In this document: in pieces, positions 8,581 to 20,235 of the stretch
Position numbering within the stretch: the first letter of the stretch is position 1
How the letters are laid out: every line of letters begins with the position of its first letter
Assembly (NCBI RefSeq): GCF_040219335.1
Contig: NZ_JAVJSQ010000004.1
Coordinates: 186,001 to 250,000, forward strand
Length of the DNA: 64,000 nucleotides
Direction of reading: 5' to 3'
DNA from: Gimesia sp.
GTDB taxonomy: Bacteria > Planctomycetota > Planctomycetia > Planctomycetales > Planctomycetaceae
The notes under the pieces: model-generated
What the model saw: only the letters and a program-made list of their open reading frames with translations
Told to the model about the DNA's origin: nothing
The model's database searches: none
Translations under genes and position numbers: made by a program

Positions 8581-10916
8581 TCAGTCTGGCTGAAATTCAA
8601 TTTGGTGCTCCGGGCTGGAGCCTTTTTGTACCAGTAGCCATCATCGCAGGACTGGGGCTGTTGGTCTATGCGTACCGTTCGCTGACAGTTCAACGTGCCC
8701 TGTCAGGGGGGGCAGCCGGGCTGAAACTTCTGGCGATTGCAATCCTGGCTATCACTCTGACGGAGCCACTCTGTAGTGGCACACGTATGGCCCCCGGCAC
8801 GAATCTTTTCGCAGTTCTGGTTGATGACTCGCAAAGCCTCGCCATTCAGGACCCGAAAACGGGCAAACCCCGTAGCGAACAGTTGAAACAGTTACTAGTA
8901 TCAGCGGATGAACAGCAAACAGACACTCAAGCCCGCTGGCTCATCGATCTGGAACAGAATTTTTCCGTACGCAAGTACTCGCTCGACTCCCATGCCCATG
9001 CCCGCTCTGATCTGACACACCTGAAATTTGAGGGAACGTCTTCGAATTTGGTAACCAGTCTCAATGAACTCAATCAGCGATACCAGAAACTGCCCCTCGC
9101 GGGAATCCTGGTGCTGACGGATGGAATTTCAGCCAGTGATACGAGTCAGTTGAAAACCAGTGTCCCCATCTATCCGGTTCCCATCGGTCATGTCGCTCGG
9201 TCAACCGATCTGGCAATTACTAATACTGCAGTCAGTTATTCTCCTTTCGAAGATGCTCCGATACGCATCCTGGCCGATCTTTCAGCCACGCAATGCCAGC
9301 AGAAACAACTTACCGCCCAACTAATAGATCCGGCTGGAAAAGTCGTTGAAACCATCACACGCGAAGTCAGTCAACCCGAGCAGCAGTTCCAGATTCGCTT
9401 CCAGGTCAAACCGGCAGAGACCGGCGTTGCCTTCTATCGGATTAAAACCAGTGTCAATATTCCAGAGGGAGGCGAACTGACGCTCGCTAATAACCAGCGC
9501 ACACTGAAGGTCGACCGGGGACGGAAAGCACACCGGGTTCTTTATGTCTCAGGGCGTCCAAACTGGGAATTTAAATTTCTGCGGCGTGCGATTCAGGAAG
9601 ATGAGCATATTCAGCTGGTAGGACTGATTCGCATTGCCCAAAAAGAAACAAAGTTTGATTTCCGCAGTCGAGACGGAGAAGAGGGCAATGCCCTGTATCG
9701 CGGCTTTGATGAGAAAAACGAAAAGGACCTGGAACGCTATGATCAACCGGTGTTTGTCCGGATTAACACACAAACGCCGAATGAACTGAAGGATGGTTTC
9801 CCCAAAACCGAAGCCGAGCTGTTTCAGTATGAAACCGTAATCATTGATGACCTTGAAGCAGCATTTTTTACTCACGATCAGATCGAACTGCTGACCCGCT
9901 TTGTTTCAGAACGGGGCGGGGGGCTGGTAATGCTGGGAGGCCAGGAATCGTTTCAACAGGGGGGCTATGACAAAACCGACTTTAAGCGACTGCTGCCAAT
10001 CTACTTTTCTCACGCTCCCAACACACAGATTTCCAGCGATGTCCAGTTTCAACTGACACGAGATGGCTGGCTGCAACCTTGGTTGCGTCACTATAAACAG
10101 GAACAGGACGAACAGAAACGACTGGCAGAAATGCCGGCGTTCAAAACCATTAACCGGGTAGACACTACCAAACCAGGCGCGATCCTGGCAGCCGAAGCGA
10201 AAAGCACATCACGCTCCTCTACCCCCGCAATCGCTTCACAACGTTATGGATTGGGCCGCGTCACAGCGGTAATGATTGGGGATCTGTGGCGCTGGCGTCT
10301 CCAGGAAGATTCTCCAGATCCGCAACTCTATAAAGCCTGGCGTCAGCTTTTGCGCTGGATGACTACCGACGTTCTGGAACCAGTCTCGCTGCAGGTTGTA
10401 GAATCTGAAGATGCCTCATCGGGTACAAAAATCAAGATTCTGGTCCGCGATCCCGAATTTCAGAAACGCAGTGATTACCAGGTCGCTTTAAAAATCACAA
10501 CTCTCGACGAAGAAACACTTGAACTCACAGCTGAACCGCTCGCCAATCAGCCAGGAGAATACCAGACATTGTATCTGCCGCAACAATCAGGAGGTTTTAC
10601 TGCCACCGCCACAATCACGGCTCCCGATGGTAAAACTCAAACTGTCACCAGCGGCTGGGTAAATGCTCCCGAGATCAGAGAGTTTCGCTCGGCCCAGCCT
10701 GATCTGGCATTACTTGAGCAGTTGGCACATGATTCTCAAGGTGAGGTCGTTCCCGCTACCAAATTACGACAATTTGTCAATTCGCTGGATCAACGCAAGT
10801 TACCTGTGATGGAAGAGGCTGTTACACCACTTTGGCATCATCCGGGGGTGTTGCTGCTTGTCCTGGGATGTCTTTTTGGAGAATGGTCTCTCAGACGCTG
10901 GAAAGGATTACCCTGA
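8577..10916 (+). CDS. Membrane vWA / glutamine-amidotransferase-like protein
   Basis: A 779-residue membrane protein whose start codon overlaps the previous stop (ATGA at 8577-8580), a sign of translational coupling. Two N-terminal helices (about residues 12-32 and 43-63) precede a vWA domain with MIDAS-like VDDSQS near residue 82 and LVLTDGISASD near 180. Around 320-480 lies a class I amidotransferase-like domain (RVLYVSGRPNWEFKFL, then GGGLVMLGGQESF); I see no catalytic Cys-His-Glu triad, so it is probably non-enzymatic. The C-terminus has one helix (HPGVLLLVLGCLFGEWSL). Proteins of this architecture are common in planctomycete MoxR operons. Function is unknown. Confidence 0.8.
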   Translation: MISLAEIQFGAPGWSLFVPVAIIAGLGLLVYAYRSLTVQRALSGGAAGLKLLAIAILAITLTEPLCSGTRMAPGTNLFAVLVDDSQSLAIQDPKTGKPRSEQLKQLLVSADEQQTDTQARWLIDLEQNFSVRKYSLDSHAHARSDLTHLKFEGTSSNLVTSLNELNQRYQKLPLAGILVLTDGISASDTSQLKTSVPIYPVPIGHVARSTDLAITNTAVSYSPFEDAPIRILADLSATQCQQKQLTAQLIDPAGKVVETITREVSQPEQQFQIRFQVKPAETGVAFYRIKTSVNIPEGGELTLANNQRTLKVDRGRKAHRVLYVSGRPNWEFKFLRRAIQEDEHIQLVGLIRIAQKETKFDFRSRDGEEGNALYRGFDEKNEKDLERYDQPVFVRINTQTPNELKDGFPKTEAELFQYETVIIDDLEAAFFTHDQIELLTRFVSERGGGLVMLGGQESFQQGGYDKTDFKRLLPIYFSHAPNTQISSDVQFQLTRDGWLQPWLRHYKQEQDEQKRLAEMPAFKTINRVDTTKPGAILAAEAKSTSRSSTPAIASQRYGLGRVTAVMIGDLWRWRLQEDSPDPQLYKAWRQLLRWMTTDVLEPVSLQVVESEDASSGTKIKILVRDPEFQKRSDYQVALKITTLDEETLELTAEPLANQPGEYQTLYLPQQSGGFTATATITAPDGKTQTVTSGWVNAPEIREFRSAQPDLALLEQLAHDSQGEVVPATKLRQFVNSLDQRKLPVMEEAVTPLWHHPGVLLLVLGCLFGEWSLRRWKGLP

Positions 10917-11971
10917 TGCGAAGTTTCAGAATCACCATTATTCTGGCGGCGTGCTCTCTGATCTGTGGGAATCCGCTAGTACACCTTGCTGCCGCAGAAT
11001 CACCTGACAGACCAGAACGTTTTATCCTCGTGCTTGGGGCTGAAGGAACAGACGAATATGCCATTCAATTTGCTGACTGGGCTGAGAACTGGAAACAACT
11101 CGCGGTTGGAAAACAGGCCGAGTTGACTGTGATTGGAGAAAGCCTCGATGCCCGCAATTCTGATCGAACTTTGATCGAACGAGAACTGCTGCGTGCCCCG
11201 GAATCCTACAGTGCGACCTGGTTGATCCTGATCGGGCATGGTACGTTTGATGGGAAATCAGCTCGCTTTAATCTCCGCGGCCCCGACCTGACTGCGGAAC
11301 AACTGCAAGTCTGTTGTGATCAGATTACACATCCACTCGCAGTGTTGAACTGTTTTTCGGCCAGTGGTCCTTTCCTGCAGGCACTCTCAGGGGAGAATCG
11401 TGTGGTAATCTCTGCTACCAAAAATGGATTTGAGTTCTACTTTTCCCATTTCGGTAAGTTTTTGTCCGCAGCGGCTTCCGAGCCAGAGTCAGATCTGGAT
11501 CATGACGGACAGGTCTCACTCCTGGAAGCTTATCTGGCCGCTTGTCGTCAGACAGAAGCTCATTACCTGGAGCAGGGCCAACTGGCCACTGAGCATGCAT
11601 TGCTGGACGATAACGGCGATCAGCGGGGCTCAAGAGCTGATCAATTTAAGGGGTTGGATCATCTCCTCGAGCCAGGAGCAACAGCCAGCCTGCCAGACGG
11701 ACATCGAGCTCAGCAGTTTGCCGTCTGTGCATTGCGACCAGTTTCCCAGATCACTGGAACTCAAAAGCAACGCCGTGATGCACTGGAAATCAATATTCTG
11801 GAACTCAAACAGCGAAAGACAGAATTTGAATCCGAAGACGATTACTATCAACAGTTGGAACCATTAATGATTCAACTGGCTGAGATCTATCGGCAAGCGG
11901 AGCGGGGTAACACTCCCACCATTCATGACCCGCTGGTGGTCCCTGTCAAAGCAGAACAGACCGGCGAATAA
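10916..11971 (+). CDS. Secreted caspase-like (clan CD) protein with EF-hand loop
   Basis: A 351-residue protein counted from the ATG at 10916, which overlaps the preceding stop by one base (TGATG). It has a signal peptide (residues 1 to about 27, ending HLAAA). A caspase/gingipain-like fold is suggested by LILIGHGTFDG with His108 and by LAVLNCFSASGPF with Cys146, the usual His-Gly and Cys positions of a clan CD dyad. An EF-hand loop, DLDHDGQVSLLE (residues 193-204), follows and could bind calcium. The C-terminal part is helical. It closes the MoxR/vWA operon and would act outside the cytoplasm. Protease activity is inferred from motifs only; its substrate is unknown. Confidence 0.72.
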   Translation: MRSFRITIILAACSLICGNPLVHLAAAESPDRPERFILVLGAEGTDEYAIQFADWAENWKQLAVGKQAELTVIGESLDARNSDRTLIERELLRAPESYSATWLILIGHGTFDGKSARFNLRGPDLTAEQLQVCCDQITHPLAVLNCFSASGPFLQALSGENRVVISATKNGFEFYFSHFGKFLSAAASEPESDLDHDGQVSLLEAYLAACRQTEAHYLEQGQLATEHALLDDNGDQRGSRADQFKGLDHLLEPGATASLPDGHRAQQFAVCALRPVSQITGTQKQRRDALEINILELKQRKTEFESEDDYYQQLEPLMIQLAEIYRQAERGNTPTIHDPLVVPVKAEQTGE

Positions 11972-11983
11972 CCGGTCTGTTTG
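11955..11983 (+). terminator. Hairpin ending the MoxR/vWA operon
   Basis: A 10-bp perfect stem (11955-11964 with 11972-11981) encloses the stop codon of the caspase-like gene and is followed only by TTG. The symmetrical stem could also serve the convergent sigma-factor gene ending at 12018. The weak U-tract keeps confidence moderate. Confidence 0.5.
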
Positions 11984-12017
11984 CATAGTAGATTCAATTT
12001 TGACAAGGTAAACAATA

Positions 12018-12857
12018 TTACTCGCCACTGATTTCCTTGGCCAGTTTTTTGAGAGCTTCACTCTCAATCTGACGGACTCGCTCTCGCGTCAGTCCCAGTG
12101 CCTGCCCAATCTCTTTGAGGGTCTTCGGTTCCTCACCATCGAGCCCAAACCGCATCCGCAGGATGTTGGCTTCGCGATCTGGAATTTCCTTCAACAGCCT
12201 GAAAACATGTTTGAGGTTGTCATTTTCAACCAGTTCATCATCGGGCCCTTTGAGACGGTCATCGGGAATCATTTCTCCCAGCGACCAGCCGGCGTCCTGT
12301 TGTTCTGACTGCGGCGAGGAATTGTAAAGCTGAATTGCTTTCTTGACGATTTTCAGTTTCTTGGGAGGAAGATCCAGTTCACGTGCAACTTCCTCAGTCG
12401 TCGGAGTTCGGTCCAGCGTATCCTGAAGCTGGGCAGTTGCCCGCCGCCACTTGGTCAACAGTTCGACCATGTAGGCAGGAATACGGATCGTTTTCGCAGA
12501 ATTGACCAGAGCCCGTTTTATTGACTGCTTGATCCAGTAACTGGCATAGGTACTGAAACGGGTCCCCATATCCGGGTCGAAGCCTTCGACTGCCCGCAGG
12601 AGCCCCAGGTTGCCCTCTTCGATCAGGTCCTGGAGTGGCAGGCCTTTGCCGGAATAAGCACGAGCAATATTCACCACCAGTCGCAGATTCGCACGAACCA
12701 TCCGGTCGCGTGCCTCTTTATCACCATGTTCAATGCGATTCGACAGCTCTCTCTCTTCTTCGGCAGAGAGCAGGGCGGTTTCATTGATCTCTTTAAGATA
12801 TGTTTCTAATGGATTCTGTACGGCTGAAGAGGAACGCCGTCGAGCAGTTTTCTGCAT
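12018..12857 (-). CDS. Sigma-70 family RNA polymerase sigma factor (RpoD/SigA type)
   Basis: A 279-residue sigma-70 factor with regions 1.2 to 4 and no long region 1.1. Region 1.2 begins NPLETYLKEI. Region 2 has the core and -10 recognition helix (DLIEEGNLGLLRAVEGFDP, FSTYASYWIKQSI). Region 3 has TPTTEEVARELDL. Region 4 has the -35 helix-turn-helix LKEIGQALGLTRERVRQIE. I place the start at the ATG at 12857 (MQKTARRR), which has AACAGG upstream. A GTG 40 codons further out (12977) is possible but has no visible ribosome site. The missing region 1.1 suggests a group 2 or compact primary-like sigma factor. Confidence 0.9.
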   Translation of the reverse strand: MQKTARRRSSSAVQNPLETYLKEINETALLSAEEERELSNRIEHGDKEARDRMVRANLRLVVNIARAYSGKGLPLQDLIEEGNLGLLRAVEGFDPDMGTRFSTYASYWIKQSIKRALVNSAKTIRIPAYMVELLTKWRRATAQLQDTLDRTPTTEEVARELDLPPKKLKIVKKAIQLYNSSPQSEQQDAGWSLGEMIPDDRLKGPDDELVENDNLKHVFRLLKEIPDREANILRMRFGLDGEEPKTLKEIGQALGLTRERVRQIESEALKKLAKEISGE

Positions 12858-13339
12858 GGAAAACCTGTTATCTGTTTCTGGTGACAAATGGAAAGGCCGT
12901 TCGTTATCCCTGGCTTTCCATTCGATTTGCAACCGTTCGCGGGAACTCGTTTCCTCTCGACACGATAATTCAATCACAGTCAGTCGGTTAGATATACCGA
13001 CACCCTGTAGAATTTCTATCGGCAGGCAACATCGCTTTTCTGAAACAGGACTCGAAAAGCAGCCCGGGAAAACACGGTTCTACGGAATCTGTAACGGTTA
13101 AATCGACTGGATAAGATTAGCGAGCTAAAACCCAGCTATCACAGTACTTTTTCACAAATAGCCCACACTGACATTGCATTCAGCAACTTTGATCCATGTA
13201 TATCACCAGTCAAAAAACCTTACCTACTTAAGTATCTGATGGAGCAATTGATAAAGTCTCTACGAAAAAAAACGGCGATCATTCCTGATCGCCGCTCTAT
13301 TAGCAACTGACAGTCAGTGACTGAAAGAGTTATACAAGT
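12858..13339. other. Intergenic region between sigma factor and rpsA
   Basis: About 480 bases with no convincing gene. It holds the 5' region of the sigma-factor gene and the rpsA terminator. The weakly supported 40-codon N-terminal extension of the sigma factor lies at 12858-12977. I see no clear promoter hexamers. Confidence 0.6.
13265..13294 (-). terminator. Rho-independent terminator of rpsA
   Basis: On the minus strand a 9-bp GC-rich perfect stem (13286-13294 with 13273-13281, four-base loop) is followed by eight U residues (13265-13272). It lies about 45 bases beyond the rpsA stop. This is a textbook intrinsic terminator. Confidence 0.92.
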
Positions 13340-15160
<1,821 letters not shown>

Positions 15161-15616
15161 ACTAAAAAAAATCCAACTACACTTTTGATTTCGAAATTCA
15201 TATTACGACTGGAAGTCATGGTTTTCTGATGTCAGCGGAAACAGAGCAAGGTTCTATTTCACAAGCTTAAAAGCGTCTCTTTATTGACATCATCGCATCA
15301 TATTTGACAGATGCGGGCCTCTACAGGGCTGTCAACTTGCCTTCAAACCGGAACCGACAATCTAAAAAAAAAGCGAAGAGATCAGAGAATCTCCCGCAAC
15401 GTTCCAGTGAATACCAACTTCTCCAAAACCATCTGTCTGACTTCATGGTCAATGCCCAACGCATTAATCAAGGCACAAAGCAGATCAGTCCGGCAAATAT
15501 ATCAGAAGGTTTTCATTTAATTCCAGCCATATAGGAGGCAGAAAGTAATGAAATCGCTGATTTCTTCGATTTTTCACCAAAATTGAGCCGGAATTCAATT
15601 TCACCCTGATTTAATG
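15161..15616. other. Intergenic region upstream of rpsA
   Basis: About 455 bases without a convincing gene. It must hold the rpsA promoter and leader. Hexamers TTGACA occur on the plus strand at 15284-15289 and 15304-15309, and on the minus strand at 15335-15330, but none has a good -10 partner at the right distance. Confidence 0.5.
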
Positions 15617-16795
15617 TCAGGAAAACCGGGGATGTGGCGACTCGTGTATCACAGACGGACTCTGTTGACTTAGTTTCGTGATTTTCTGGCGGATGGCATC
15701 AACCGAATCTGAATTATTCAAAATGGAGATTTTGAACTCTGTCTCGTAACTCTCACCGGGCTGTAACGCCTTAAGCCGCCCCTGTTCCCGTTCGGTTGCA
15801 CGGAAATTAGGGTAATTGATGCCAGGTTCCAGGCCAGTCACGTAGCCAGCGGCTTCGGGTTGAGTATTTTTCCAGAGTGTAAAACAGGGTAGTTTCGCCT
15901 GCACAAACTCAACCAGAACCCCTATTCCACCCTCTCTACCAGACAGCAGAGCAGGGGTAAGCCCCTGTTCGTCGGCGACGGGTTGAAAATAGTAGGCTTG
16001 CTCGGCATAACCTGGAGTCGGCCCCAGATAGGTTTGATATTCCGTAACACCTTCTGCAGCGCGAGGATCGCGTGGAGCCATTTCTTCGAAAGGGATCGAA
16101 AATTGAGCTCCCTCTTCCAGAAAAGGTGCCCCCACATTGATGTGATAAAGCAGTTCGGATTCTGCTTCACTGGCACCAACATTGATAACCCGGTCTTTGA
16201 TTGTAAATGATTCAGAGCCTAATTGAGTCTTCAGGGTCGATTCCAGCTGCAACTGGCTGCCAAACAGCATGCCTTCTGTCATGCGTCCGGTAATTCGTAT
16301 CCATCCCCCGTCTGCAGGATCCAGTTCGACTGAGACATAATGGGCAGGAGTATTCGCGATACGACCATGTAGAGTCAGTTCCGACTCAAGCGGGTTGCCA
16401 CCATCATCTGTTCCAGGGGGGCCCATGGAAATCAGCCCGCATCGACAAATCAGTTCATTGAATCCACTTAGCCAGCCCAGGCCTCCTCGTTCAGAGAGGT
16501 TGACCAATGCAGGATTGACCGGGGCTTTGACAGGGGAATTCCACCCGAGAGGTAGTTCATCGAACATCCCGTTCCAGATGCCCATGCCCCTGGTAGGGAT
16601 GATATTGAGCTTTAAACGCCCGTTATTAACTTCAATCAGATCCACTCCCTCAGATGGACCTCCATGCAATGGTCGTTTGTCGACAGACCATTCTGATTTC
16701 TTTGAAAACTCAGGGTGACTCTCTGAATTCAGAAAAACCTTCTCGATCCAGGTTTGAGAACTCACGTCAGTGAACAAAATCTGAGTTGGTTTCAT
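15617..16795 (-). CDS. Aldose 1-epimerase-like protein (DUF4432 type)
   Basis: A 392-residue protein of the galactose-mutarotase-like beta-sandwich fold, closest by eye to DUF4432. Signs are RGMGIWNG near residue 75, the GGLGWLSGFNELICRCGL stretch, LTLHGRIANTPA around 147, and a C-terminal VTGLEPGINYPNFRATEREQG, which resembles the sugar-binding end of mutarotases. No signal peptide, so probably cytoplasmic. Family members bind or epimerise sugars; the substrate cannot be read from the sequence. It stands alone, downstream of rpsA's promoter region on the same strand. Confidence 0.78.
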   Translation of the reverse strand: MKPTQILFTDVSSQTWIEKVFLNSESHPEFSKKSEWSVDKRPLHGGPSEGVDLIEVNNGRLKLNIIPTRGMGIWNGMFDELPLGWNSPVKAPVNPALVNLSERGGLGWLSGFNELICRCGLISMGPPGTDDGGNPLESELTLHGRIANTPAHYVSVELDPADGGWIRITGRMTEGMLFGSQLQLESTLKTQLGSESFTIKDRVINVGASEAESELLYHINVGAPFLEEGAQFSIPFEEMAPRDPRAAEGVTEYQTYLGPTPGYAEQAYYFQPVADEQGLTPALLSGREGGIGVLVEFVQAKLPCFTLWKNTQPEAAGYVTGLEPGINYPNFRATEREQGRLKALQPGESYETEFKISILNNSDSVDAIRQKITKLSQQSPSVIHESPHPRFS

Positions 16796-17027
16796 TGGGG
16801 CGCCTCAATGCTGTGGGATCAGAAAATCGATACTTTCGTCATTACCGTCGCAATAATGAATTTCAGCCTGACGGTATGGATAATGTAAACCGCTCCATTT
16901 CACATATCCACCAGTGAATACGAAAACGAAACAGAAACTACTCTTGCAGATGCTATTTACGACTTATAATACAGAATAGAACTGATTAATCTCAAACCGA
17001 CAACCCTTCTACGACTAAAAGTTGATC

Positions 17028-17885
17028 ATGGAACCATCGTCTATCGCACGTTTTCCACAGTCTGATGAGCACGGCTACCCTTACACGACCGAATGGTACG
17101 ACTCACTGAAATCGTCCCTGGGTGAAGCGGGCTGCCGTCAGTTAGGCTTCTATCCGATCCCGCCAGATTTTCTACTGTCGGTCGTGATCCCGATTTTCAA
17201 TGAACAAAAGACGGTCGAGAACCTGATCAGCCAGGTCAAGGCAGTGCCCATTCGTAAGGAACTGGTACTCGTCGATGATGGCAGCACAGATGGCACTCGC
17301 GATATTCTCAAACGTCTCGAAGAACAGGCGCAGTCGGAACAGGATGCGTATAACGAAATCCGTGTCATTTTTCACGAGGTCAATCAGGGGAAGGGGGCAG
17401 CCGTCCGTACCGGTTTCCTGGAAGCGCAGGGGGATGTAATGCTGATCCAGGATGCTGACCTGGAATACGATCCCTCTGAGTACCCTCGTTTGCTACAGCC
17501 TATCATCGAAGGTCGTGCCGATGTCGTTTATGGCAGCCGATTTCTGGGAGATCAGCCGCATCGCGTTCTCTACTATTGGCACTACCTGGGAAACAGGTTT
17601 TTGACGACCCTCTCAAACTGTTTCACTAACCTCAACCTGACCGACATGGAGACCTGCTATAAGTTGTTCAAAAAGGATGTGATTAAGGAAATCGCTCCTG
17701 GACTCTGTCAGAACCGATTTGGTATCGAGCCGGAACTGACAGCAAAAGTGGCCCGACGTCGCTGTCGTATTTTCGAGATGTCGATCAGCTATGACGGCCG
17801 CACTTATGATCAGGGTAAAAAAATCGGCTGGAAAGACGGCGTCAAAGCACTCTGGTGTATCGTACGCTACGGTCTGAAGGATTAG
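17028..17885 (+). CDS. Glycosyltransferase family 2 (dolichyl-phosphate-glucose synthase-like)
   Basis: A 285-residue GT-A glycosyltransferase. It begins a nucleotide-sugar domain at [18 protein letters not shown] and has [27 protein letters not shown] and the metal-binding [11 protein letters not shown], then VVYGSRFLG. These are the usual family 2 motifs of polyprenyl-phosphate sugar transferases. No membrane helix is evident. The ATG at 17028 is preferred over a TTG six bases upstream. It probably transfers a hexose to a lipid carrier for envelope glycan assembly; donor and acceptor are unknown. Confidence 0.88.
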   Translation: MEPSSIARFPQSDEHGYPYTTEWYDSLKSSLGEAGCRQLGFYPIPPDFLLSVVIPIFNEQKTVENLISQVKAVPIRKELVLVDDGSTDGTRDILKRLEEQAQSEQDAYNEIRVIFHEVNQGKGAAVRTGFLEAQGDVMLIQDADLEYDPSEYPRLLQPIIEGRADVVYGSRFLGDQPHRVLYYWHYLGNRFLTTLSNCFTNLNLTDMETCYKLFKKDVIKEIAPGLCQNRFGIEPELTAKVARRRCRIFEMSISYDGRTYDQGKKIGWKDGVKALWCIVRYGLKD

Positions 17886-18174
17886 TGACCAGCCTCAATC
17901 TGCAATAAGCTGGCTTAGCGGCTACACTTATTTTCACAACGGCTTGCCCGTTCCTTTCTAAAATCAGGTCTGCCACCATTGCCTGCGGGGCGGATTTTCC
18001 CATAGAATCAGCAAATAATATTTAATCTGGCAATGATACACATGTCTCCCCGCTCTTCGCAGGAAGAATTACCTGGTCAAACACGGATGTCTAACCAGAA
18101 GACAATGACACACCAGGATGATCCCAGCCATCAGCAACCAGTAAGAAGATCTTAAGCAACGAACGGAACAGCAT

Positions 18175-20169
18175 ATGGCCTCTCCGCAGGAGAATCCCCA
18201 ACGAACCCCTCCTCCCGGCAAAGATCCCCAAAAGCCATCCAGCAAAGAAACTCAAGGTGCCCCTTCAACCGGCCCCTGGCTGATTATTCTGCTGATTCTG
18301 GTCATTGGCAGTCTGATGATGATGAAATCTTCGCCGGAGAATACCGGTTCGAAGGTCGATTACAGCTTTTTCATCGATGAGCTCAATAGGGGCAACGTCG
18401 ATTCCGTCGAGTTCCATGGAGATATTCTGACCGGTAAATGGAAAGTCCGTCCGAAAAATCCGGATGATAAAGAAAAGAAGGGTGAAAAGCTTGCGGAAGA
18501 GTTTAATACCGTGCTCCCCTCTCACCCGGTTGAAGATCGTGACCTGGTTCCCGAACTGATTAAACAGAATGTAACCTTCAAAGCCGAGAGTACCAGTGTC
18601 GGTATTGGTACGTATATTTTACCCTGGCTGATTGGTCCCTTGCTGATCATCGGCTTCTTCTGGTTTATGCTCCGACGGTCGGCCGATCCCATGGGATCGG
18701 GAATGCTTGGTAATTTCACCAAGAGCCCGGCCAAACGATTCCGGCCTTCCGAGGAACAGACCACCTTCGACGACGTCGCTGCGATGGAACAGGCGAAGGC
18801 GGAACTGCAGGAAGTGGTTGAATTCCTGAAAACTCCGGCCAAATTTCAGCGTCTCGGTGCTCAGATCCCCAAGGGTGTGCTTTTGATGGGCTCTCCCGGT
18901 ACCGGGAAAACTCTGCTGGCCCGTGCCACCGCAGGGGAAGCCGGCGTTCCCTTTTATTCGATTAACGGTTCGGAATTTATCCAGATGTTCGTTGGCGTCG
19001 GTGCCAGCCGGGTGCGTGACCTGTTCCGCAACGCCAAGGAAAATGCCCCCTGCATCATCTTCGTCGATGAAATCGATGCCGTTGGTCGAATTCGTGGTGC
19101 CGGACTGGGCGGGGGACACGATGAACGCGAACAGACCCTCAACCAGATGCTCAGTGAAATGGATGGCTTTCAACAGAATGAAGCCGTCATTGTGATCGCC
19201 GCAACCAATCGTCCCGATGTTCTGGACCCGGCACTGCTGCGTCCCGGGCGATTCGACCGGCATATCACCGTTGACCGTCCAACTAAAGAGGGCCGGGCGG
19301 CGATTCTAAAAGTACATTCGCGGAAAATCCCCCTCTCGGATGATGTCGATCTGGAAAAGATCGCTGCAGGAACAATCGGCTTTTCGGGAGCTGATTTGAA
19401 AAACCTGGTAAATGAAGCAGCCCTGTCCGCGACACGGCTCAATAAAGATCAGGTAGACAAAGAAGATTTTGACAATGCACGGGATCGTGTTTTAATGGGA
19501 CCACCTCGTGAAGAGATTCTCAGTGAAAAAGAGCGGGAAATGACCGCTTACCACGAAGCAGGCCACGCGTTATTAGCCTGGTTGCTTCCGGAGATCGATC
19601 CTGTGCATAAAGTGACCGTCATTCCTCGCGGCAGAGCGTTGGGCGTGACACAACTGCTGCCCGATGAAGAGCGTTATAACATGGGTGAGAAACAACTCCA
19701 CTCACAGTTAGCCTTTATGTTGGGTGGTCGTGCTGCAGAAGGGCTGGTGTTTGGTGAGCATACAGCCGGAGCAGCAGACGACATCAAGCGTGCCACACAG
19801 ATCACACGTAAAATGGTCGGACAGTGGGGCATGAGTGGTGTAATTGGACCTGTGGCGTTTCGCCACTCAGATGAAAACCCGTTCCTGGGTAAAGAGATGA
19901 AATCTCAAGGCGAGTGCAGTGAAGAAACTGCACACGTCATTGACCAGGAAATGCAGCGGTTCTTAAACGCTGCTGAAGAACGGGCAGTGAAGATTTTAAC
20001 AGAAAACAGGGAGAAACTTGACCTGCTGGCAAAAGCACTCGTAGAACAAGAGGCCATTGACAGTAATGACATCAAGCGTCTGATCGGAGTTTCGGTTCGG
20101 GAACAAGCGAATCTGGATAACGCGAAGCAGGCTGGTACTGATACAGAAAATGAACAGCCACCAGAATAA
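18175..20169 (+). CDS. ftsH: ATP-dependent zinc metalloprotease FtsH
   Basis: A 664-residue membrane-anchored AAA+ protease that degrades misfolded and regulatory proteins at the inner membrane. Two helices (about residues 32-45 and 142-162) enclose the periplasmic loop. The AAA domain has Walker A GSPGTGKT, Walker [12 protein letters not shown] and the second region of homology [19 protein letters not shown]. The peptidase domain has the zinc motif HEAGH. A proline- and lysine-rich, disordered N-terminal extension of about 30 residues is longer than in E. coli. No strong Shine-Dalgarno sequence precedes the ATG at 18175. About 290 bases upstream are non-coding. Confidence 0.96.
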   Translation: MASPQENPQRTPPPGKDPQKPSSKETQGAPSTGPWLIILLILVIGSLMMMKSSPENTGSKVDYSFFIDELNRGNVDSVEFHGDILTGKWKVRPKNPDDKEKKGEKLAEEFNTVLPSHPVEDRDLVPELIKQNVTFKAESTSVGIGTYILPWLIGPLLIIGFFWFMLRRSADPMGSGMLGNFTKSPAKRFRPSEEQTTFDDVAAMEQAKAELQEVVEFLKTPAKFQRLGAQIPKGVLLMGSPGTGKTLLARATAGEAGVPFYSINGSEFIQMFVGVGASRVRDLFRNAKENAPCIIFVDEIDAVGRIRGAGLGGGHDEREQTLNQMLSEMDGFQQNEAVIVIAATNRPDVLDPALLRPGRFDRHITVDRPTKEGRAAILKVHSRKIPLSDDVDLEKIAAGTIGFSGADLKNLVNEAALSATRLNKDQVDKEDFDNARDRVLMGPPREEILSEKEREMTAYHEAGHALLAWLLPEIDPVHKVTVIPRGRALGVTQLLPDEERYNMGEKQLHSQLAFMLGGRAAEGLVFGEHTAGAADDIKRATQITRKMVGQWGMSGVIGPVAFRHSDENPFLGKEMKSQGECSEETAHVIDQEMQRFLNAAEERAVKILTENREKLDLLAKALVEQEAIDSNDIKRLIGVSVREQANLDNAKQAGTDTENEQPPE

Positions 20170-20235
20170 TGCTCCGGCACAGGATGCCTCAGCGCAGAGC
20201 GAGATTTCTCCTGCCTCAGCAGGAATTTACAGGAT

